A DNA stretch of 64,000 nucleotides. It comes from Halocaridina rubra (lineage: Eukaryota; Arthropoda; Malacostraca; Decapoda; Atyidae). Below the pieces are notes generated by a model. The model searched no databases, had not been told where the DNA came from, and saw only the letters and a program-made list of their open reading frames with translations. This document shows, one piece after another, positions 58,482 through 64,000 of this stretch. Numbering within the stretch: position 1 is the first letter of the stretch; every line of letters begins with the position of its first letter. The stretch covers positions 97,501-161,500 of the forward strand of contig JAXCGZ010005738.1 of the NCBI GenBank assembly GCA_037179515.1, written 5' to 3'. The translations under genes were made by a program, and so were the position numbers.

Positions 58482-58814
58482 TACTGACACTCCCCAACTT
58501 ATGAACAAGTTAGGTTGCAGACATCCATTCGTAAGCAGAATTGTTCGTAAGTGTGTTTAGGTAAAAAATAGTACTGTAGATTACATACATATACAGTACT
58601 GTACAGTACTTAGACTAAAGTCACTTAACTACAGTACTACCTAAAACATAGAGTATACAGTATTATAGCATCATAATACAGTAACAATAATGTACTAGTA
58701 CAGTAGAGTACAGTACTGCATACATTAATACATGGGCATATAATGGGTAGGTTTTTGTTCGTATATGTGAATGTTCTCATATCTCGTTTATTTGTAAGTA
58801 GGGGAGCTTTTGTA
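58482..58814. mobile_element. MITE with TA target duplication
   Basis: Left end CTGACACTCCCCAACTTATG and complement of the right end CAAAAGCTCCCCTACTTACA are imperfect inverted repeats next to TA (58482-58483, 58813-58814). The interior is rich in GTAC palindromes (ACAGTACTGTACAGTAC near 58600). 329 bp, non-coding. Confidence 0.65.
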
Positions 58815-59372
58815 TAATCGTTCTCTATTTACAGTAAGTTAGTTACCCATATAGACTACTAGATAATATACATTACTCGAAAGTGCTACACTTCCCTGTT
58901 GTTTCTCCTTTTCCTTAATTTTCAAAATATATTTAGAAGAATTATGGGGTGTGTGTATTATATTAATGCAGATAAGCACACAAATACACAATTAAGTAAA
59001 CATACACGTTTTAAAGTTGGAAAAGGCAGACAGAAGTATTACTGAGACAGATGAAAAGATCTTTGATAACCTTCATCAAGGAGTTTCCGTCGGTTTTTAC
59101 AGTAAAGGATACTCAACCCTCTCAGTATTAGAGGACATCGTCTTTCCAACTACAGAATATGCAAAGCACTGATGGAATTATATGTTCATAAAAGTATGGG
59201 AAGTTATAGCATATTTCCTCATATACTTCAAAATGTGTTGCACTAATATCTGTAGCACTATGGATCATATCTGAGAAATCGTTGGAATTTGGGGAGGTTT
59301 AAAGATGCAATACACGAGCGAATGTGGTACCTGGAGAGATTCTTAGCTAGAGTAATAAATAAATAATGGTAC
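58815..59372. other. No gene recognised
   Basis: AT-rich sequence between the MITE and the gypsy LTR. No motif recognised. Confidence 0.5.
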
Positions 59373-59665
59373 TGTAGAGAATATCTATATTTCATTTAAA
59401 TTTCCCATGTATGATATACGTTCTCTTTGAGATGAATTGTATAGTTTTCTTTTGTCTCAGCTGTTTTTTGTTTATGTTATGATGAGTAAGCCCCGTAGCC
59501 CGCCATTTTATTTTTCAATAAGATTTCGTGCAGCATGGTCGATATGTAAGAAGATAGAATAATGTTTAGAACCAAGGAATATTAATAATACTATAATCTT
59601 GAAAATTAGATATACCCCAAACAGGGGTTTTTGAATTATGTTCTGGTTTATATTATTTTTGTAAA
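59373..59665 (+). repeat. 5' LTR of a Ty3/gypsy element (right limit approximate)
   Basis: Starts TGTAGAGAATATCTATATTT. Shares CATTTAAATTTCCCATGTAT, then AAGATTTCGTGCAGCATGGT and TATTAATAATACTATAATCT, with the LTR at 63758-64000. The left copy has about 60 bp more between these blocks. The junction with internal sequence is unclear. Confidence 0.78.
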
Positions 59666-59689
59666 GGGTCCAAAGCTGTCTTTCAATCC

Positions 59690-60625
59690 ACCCTCTATAA
59701 AAAGTGGTACCCCCTGGAGTGACCCGCCAAAAATTCCAGAGCCAACTTCTCAAGAAGTTTTGGTAAAAAAGAGACTTACAGCCATGCCGGATTCTGGAGA
59801 CGAAAATTCAGGAATGGACCACTCACTAGCAATAAAACCTTCTGCCTTCATGGAGATTTCAGTTCCTGAATGGTTTTTCATCACTAAAGTACAATTTCAC
59901 TTAAAAAAAAAATCATTGTGGATGTTACCATATTCTACAGCGTCAATGCAGCCGAGGTGGTCTCAAGATTACCTAGCAATGTGATTGACCCAGTGCAGTC
60001 TGACTACAAGACACTTAAGGAAGCAGTTATCAGTATGTTTGAGAAAACAAAACCAGAAGTATTAGATAGGTTAATGAAGACAACTAATATATCATGTAGG
60101 CCCTCTGTTTATTTGCAAGAGACGATTACCACAGCATCTAGAATAGGGGTTACTGACGATATAATACGTCATAAATTACTTCAAGCTTTGCCCCCAACTA
60201 TTTCACCTGTGACAGTCTCTCAAAAAGAATTAAATTTGTCACAGTTAGGCAAATTGGCTGATGAGTTGTTGCCGTAATTTAGTAAATTTTCTGTAATGGC
60301 TGTTCAGTAATCAAATCCTGTACAACGAAGTGTTCCAAATAAGAGTAAAACAGATTACAATTCCATTCCTAATGGTGTATGCCCATTTAGTAAGGACCAG
60401 CGCCCAAAAGTGTGTAGGGCACATATTTATTTCGCTGATCATGCCAAAACTTGTAAAGCATGGTGTAAATGGGAGGAAAAGCAAATTGTGAAATGCTACC
60501 TAATTCCAGACCGCCAACCCCTTCTTCGGAAAATTAGAGGAGCGAGTTGCCAATTTTGCTCCAGCAGACCCGCCACTTTTAGAAGTTGCTGCTCAACTTG
60601 GAGCTACAAAGTTTAACTTTATAAC
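59690..60625 (+). pseudogene. gypsy gag and protease-start remnant
   Basis: Frames 59760-59984 and 59918-60277 overlap, with a shift near 59910. VTDDIIRHKLLQALPPTISP and LGKLADELLP are gag-like. At 60400-60480 CRAHIYFADHAKTCKAWCKW matches the C-x2-H-x8-C-x3-C finger found in this gypsy group instead of a CCHC knuckle. FITDTGASVS (about 60617-60650, another frame) is the aspartic protease active site (DTG), cut by a TAA. Confidence 0.72.
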
Positions 60626-60782
60626 TGATACTGGTGCTAGCGTGTCAATACCCTCTTAATATGTAAATGGCACTGTAATAGAACCCTCACCTATTTCAGT
60701 ATCTTCTTGTACTGGGGAAGGTATAAAATGTCATGGTCAAGCAAGACTAGAAATTCAAATTCCTAGCTTAAGACATTCTTTC

Positions 60783-61885
60783 ATGTGGACTTTTATTATT
60801 GCTGAAACACTACATCCTTCGCTCGGTTTTGATTTTCTTGAAAATTTTGGTCTTTCCATTGATTGTAAAATGAGACTAATTATTGACAGTACTACAGAAA
60901 CAAAAGTAAATGTCCCTTTGTCTCGATCATCTGTTAATGTGGTTATTATGGAAGTCCAGATTCCTCCAAGTATTCAATTATTGCTGAATAAGTATCCATA
61001 TATTACCTCTCCTCATGATAATAAAGATCCAGTCTATTGTGGAGTGTATTATAGAATAGAAACAGGTAGTAACCTTCCTGTATTCGCAAAAACACGTCAG
61101 CTAAGTGAAGAAAAACTTAAGGCTGCTCAAGAAGGATTCTGTGCACTCCTAGCTCGGACATCATTGTCCCATCTGAAAGTGAGTGGAATTCTCCTTTACT
61201 CCTAGTCCCTAAGAGTATCGGTGAATACTGTCCTTGTGGTGATTATAGAGCACTAAACTCCATTAAGAAAATAGACCGATACCCTATTCCCAATATTAAT
61301 TCTTTTTCATCTAAACTTGCAAATGAAATATGTTTCTCAAAGACTGACTTAACTTCGGCCCATCTTCAGATTAGGGTACACCCGGACGATGTCCCGAAAA
61401 CAGCTGTAACCACCCCTTTTGGGTTATTTGAGTTTGATTATATGCCCTTTGGCCTCCGTAATGCAACCGCAATTTTCAAAGAGTAATGGACAAGATATTC
61501 TCAAATGTGACGTGTGTATTTATATACAGTACTTGGATGATATATTGGTATTTTCAGATAATGAAGAAGCCCATTTCAAGGATCTTGATATAGTATTTGA
61601 TATCCTTAATAAGTACAATCTTAAAGTTTCTTTGAATAAATGTATATTTTGTGTTAAAGAACTTGACTTTTTAGGATTCAGTGTTTGTGCTGATGGTCTT
61701 CGCCCAACATCTAACAAGATTTCTGAATTGGCAGAATTTCCTTACCCAACTCATTCAAAGAGTTTGCGTACAATTTTGAGCACGATGGGTTTTTATAGAA
61801 AATTAGCTCCTCAATTTGCCTCAATTGTCTTACCTTTAACAGTATGTATAAGATTGAAGCCAAATCACAAATCATTAGAATAACC
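60783..61885 (+). pseudogene. gypsy protease end and reverse transcriptase remnant
   Basis: 60783-61205 holds the LGFDFLENFGLSIDC protease tail and the entry to RT. 61200-61485 reads YRALNSIKKIDRYPIPNI, KTDLTSAHLQIRVHPDD, KTAVTTPFGLFEF and YMPFGLRNA. 61419-61883 has YLDDILVFSDNEEAHFKDLD (catalytic YLDD) and LDFLGFSVCADGLRPT. Stops at about 61203 and 61485 plus shifts prevent translation. Confidence 0.85.
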
Positions 61886-61959
61886 TGAAAGGAAAAGCAA
61901 TCTTTTGATGAAATTAAGGAAGTTCTGTCCAACCTCAAAGCTCTTGCACACATACAAAC

Positions 61960-62494
61960 AGGCTATACCCAAATTCAGTTAGTAACTGATAGTAATCAAT
62001 ATGCTGTAGGAGCTGCACTCCATCAAATGGTTAATGAGTAACCTAAACCTGTGGGATTTTTCTCAAAGAAACTTTCACAATCACAAAGAAAATATTATAC
62101 ATTTGATAGGGAGCTTCTCGCCGCTTATTTAGCAGTATCACATTTCCATCCTCAAATTGAAGGTCATTATGTATAATTGTTAACAGACCATCAGCCACTT
62201 TGCAGTGCTTTTAAAACTATTAATCGAGCTAAGTCTGATAGACAACAAAGGCATTTATCTATCTCAACAGAATATCTCACCAATGTTAGTTATATAAGAG
62301 GTTCACATAACACTGTGGCTGACTGCCTTTCACGACCTGCTAACACAGATATGTTTGATGTTTGTGATTTATCTGAAATTGCAGAAGTTCAGTTTCTAGA
62401 TGAAGAGACCCAGGCATACTATGATAGACTAAGACCATTCCAATTACTAAATGAAGAAAAGAAATTAATGTGTGACATCTACACCATTCCCTAG
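61960..62494 (+). pseudogene. gypsy RNase H remnant
   Basis: LVTDSNQYAVGAALHQ (RNase H Asp), GFFSKKLSQSQRKYYTFDRE with LLAA, LLTDHQPL and YIRGSHNTVADCLSRP, the usual end of gypsy RNase H. A stop lies at about 62039 and another before LLTDHQPL. Confidence 0.85.
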
Positions 62495-62539
62495 ACCTTT
62501 TATACCAGAATCCATACGTATGTCAATTTTTAACAGCCT

Positions 62540-63560
62540 ACATAGCTGATCTCACTCTGGTATAAAGTCACCCCTGACATTGGTAAAATCTAGGTATTTT
62601 TGGCCTGACATGGACCGATCCATCAAAAAATGGTGTAGAGAGTGCTTGTCTTGTCAACAGTCCAAGATTCACAGTCATAAGAAGAGTGCTATGAGTAACT
62701 TTGACTTACCCTCATCACGTTTTAAAACAGTACATCTAGATATTCTAGGTCCCCTTCCTACAGTTCAAAATCCTTCAGACTAATATATTAGTCCATATAA
62801 ATATTTATTAACGTACACTGATTGCGCCACTCATTGGATAGAAGTACAACCATTAGCAGATATCACAGCACAGACTGTAGCACAAGCTTTCATAAATACA
62901 TGGATATCACGATTTGGAGTTCCTCTCCATGTATTACTGATCGCGGTTTTCAGTTTGAGAGTGAAATGTTTCAAGAACTCTCATCAGTTGTAGAATTTTA
63001 TAGGTTAAGAACAACCGCTTATCATCCCCAATCTAATGAAATGATGGAGCGTACTCAAAGAATTATCAAATACCCCTCTCATGGTTGGAAAATAAAATTG
63101 GTTACAATCCCTACCGATTAAACTTCTTGGTATTCGTGATACTCCTAATGAAAATGGATTTTCCCCATTTAGTGCTGTTACTGGTACCTCACTTTTATTA
63201 CCAAAACTGATGGTAGACACAAGCAGTACTAATACTAGTGATTTAACAAACTCATCTGTTGAGTATTTAGCCAAAGAAATATCCAAATTAGATGTAAGTG
63301 ACCTAGATAGTGGTAAGTGCCATAGTTTTCCAAAGACTTTTATTCCTAAAGATTTATACACCTGTGATAAAGTTTGGTTACAAGTTCATAGTCAGGAAAT
63401 CTTTGGAAACACCATACTCAGGACCATGTAAGGTTATCAAGCGCATGCCTAAATATTTTCTTATGCACTTGTCTGATGATGTACATAGTTGTTTTTCTAT
63501 TGATTGCTTGAAACCAGTAATCGAACCTAATGCAATGCCTGAAACAAAGAACTGTTGAAC
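62540..63560 (+). pseudogene. gypsy integrase remnant
   Basis: SRYFWPDMDRSIKKWCRECL and SCQQSK (zinc-binding HHCC region), HLDILGPLP (first catalytic Asp), TDCATHWIEVQPLAD, ITDRGFQFESE (second Asp, other frame) and TTAYHPQSNEMMERTQR (Glu region). The C-terminal part reads KVWLQVHSQEI and is frameshifted. Stops at about 62781 and 63120. Confidence 0.82.
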
Positions 63561-63757
63561 CACTAGAACATAGTCAAACACAGAGTGATTTTGATGATGA
63601 TAATAACAATAATAGTGATAACCGAGGCTATGTCAGTCCTGATTCTCAAAACATAGTTCCTCCTAAAGTTGCAACATCATCCTCAGGTAGAAAAATAAGA
63701 TTTAAGAGTAGTAACGATTATTTATATTATTAGCTCCGCTTTTTGGGAGGGAACTAT

Positions 63758-64000
63758 TGTAGAGAATATATATATATATTTCATTTAAATTTCCCATGTA
63801 TGATATACGTATTCTTTGTAACGAAGTGTATAGTGTTCTTTCTTCTTCAATAAGATTTCGTGTAGCATGGTCGATATGTAAATAAGATAGAATAATGTTT
63901 AGAACCAAGGAATATTAATAATACTATAATCTTGAAAATTAGATAAACACCAAATAGCGGTTTTTTAATAACATTTTGGTTTATATTAATAAACTGCTCT
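63758..64000 (+). repeat. 3' LTR of the gypsy element, cut by the window end
   Basis: Begins TGTAGAGAATATATATAT after the purine tract and is collinear with 59373-59655. It differs by indels (the left LTR has about 60 bp extra near 59440-59510). Confidence 0.85.

Larger units (their letters stand above)
59373..64000 (+). mobile_element. Decayed Ty3/gypsy LTR retrotransposon, right end outside window
   Basis: LTRs at 59373 and 63758, with gag, protease, RT, RNase H and integrase remnants in the order typical of Ty3/gypsy. A purine tract (GGGAGGGAACTAT) directly precedes the 3' LTR. Stops and frame changes in every domain. A candidate primer-binding TGG lies near 59705 (AGTGGTACCCCCTGG). Confidence 0.9.

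Overview
This is nuclear DNA from an animal, most likely a decapod crustacean. That call rests on interrupted genes with GT-AG introns, very dense TA, TTA, GA and GAA microsatellites, several 3'-anchored LINE families, tRNA-derived SINEs and TA- or TTAA-flanked DNA transposons. The repeat style resembles penaeid and crab genomic sequence as I remember it; the lineage is an inference. There are no operons, CRISPR arrays or bacterial-type signals. Most long open frames here (runs of Leu, Ile, Asn, Tyr-Ile, Arg-Glu or Ser-Leu) are microsatellites read in frame.

Two host loci are visible. At the left edge (1-443, +) is the last part of a C-type lectin-like protein. The main gene is a Wiskott-Aldrich syndrome protein homologue (WASp), coding 22261-45678 on the + strand. 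It can be followed through ten exons that keep frame across every junction: WH1 (exons 1-4), basic region (5), CRIB/GTPase-binding domain (6-7), polyproline (7-8), two WH2 actin-binding motifs (8 and 9), and the central/acidic tail with the conserved Trp (10). Intron 1 uses a GC donor. A 24-nt in-frame microexon candidate (37392-37415) lies between the two WH2 exons. The predicted protein has 546 residues, or 554 with the microexon.

The rest is mobile DNA. 900-7700: microsatellites, LINE fragments, two SINEs, and a 5'-truncated LINE with a long RT frame (4386-6545) inserted in a pyrimidine-rich satellite. 7800-11500: SINEs, paired GA tracts, a palindrome-rich 150-bp MITE with TTAA ends, and an unclassified ~180-bp repeat between TA tracts. 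14788-16578: a Tigger/pogo-like element. 19637-21275: an antisense LINE copy. Inside the WASp introns are a TTAA-flanked MITE (24537-25050), two Tigger-like elements (25494-26728; 38609-40672, the second with a nested SINE and a triplicated transposase 5' segment), an antisense processed pseudogene of adenosine kinase (about 28480-29515), another LINE (35935-37350) and a TA-flanked transposon between TA microsatellites (42400-43146). Downstream are a decayed LINE (46788-49785), a two-ORF LINE (about 52700-58182) whose ORF1 is split by a short LTR element (53727-54893, TSD CATAG), a MITE (58484-58812) and a decayed Ty3/gypsy element (59373 to the window end).

The best candidates for follow-up are the WASp microexon and GC-AG intron, the antisense adenosine kinase retrocopy, the nested LTR-in-LINE insertion, the Tigger-borne tandem repeats with a shared 12-bp palindrome, and the palindromic TTAA MITE. 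I found no clearly new multi-gene system.
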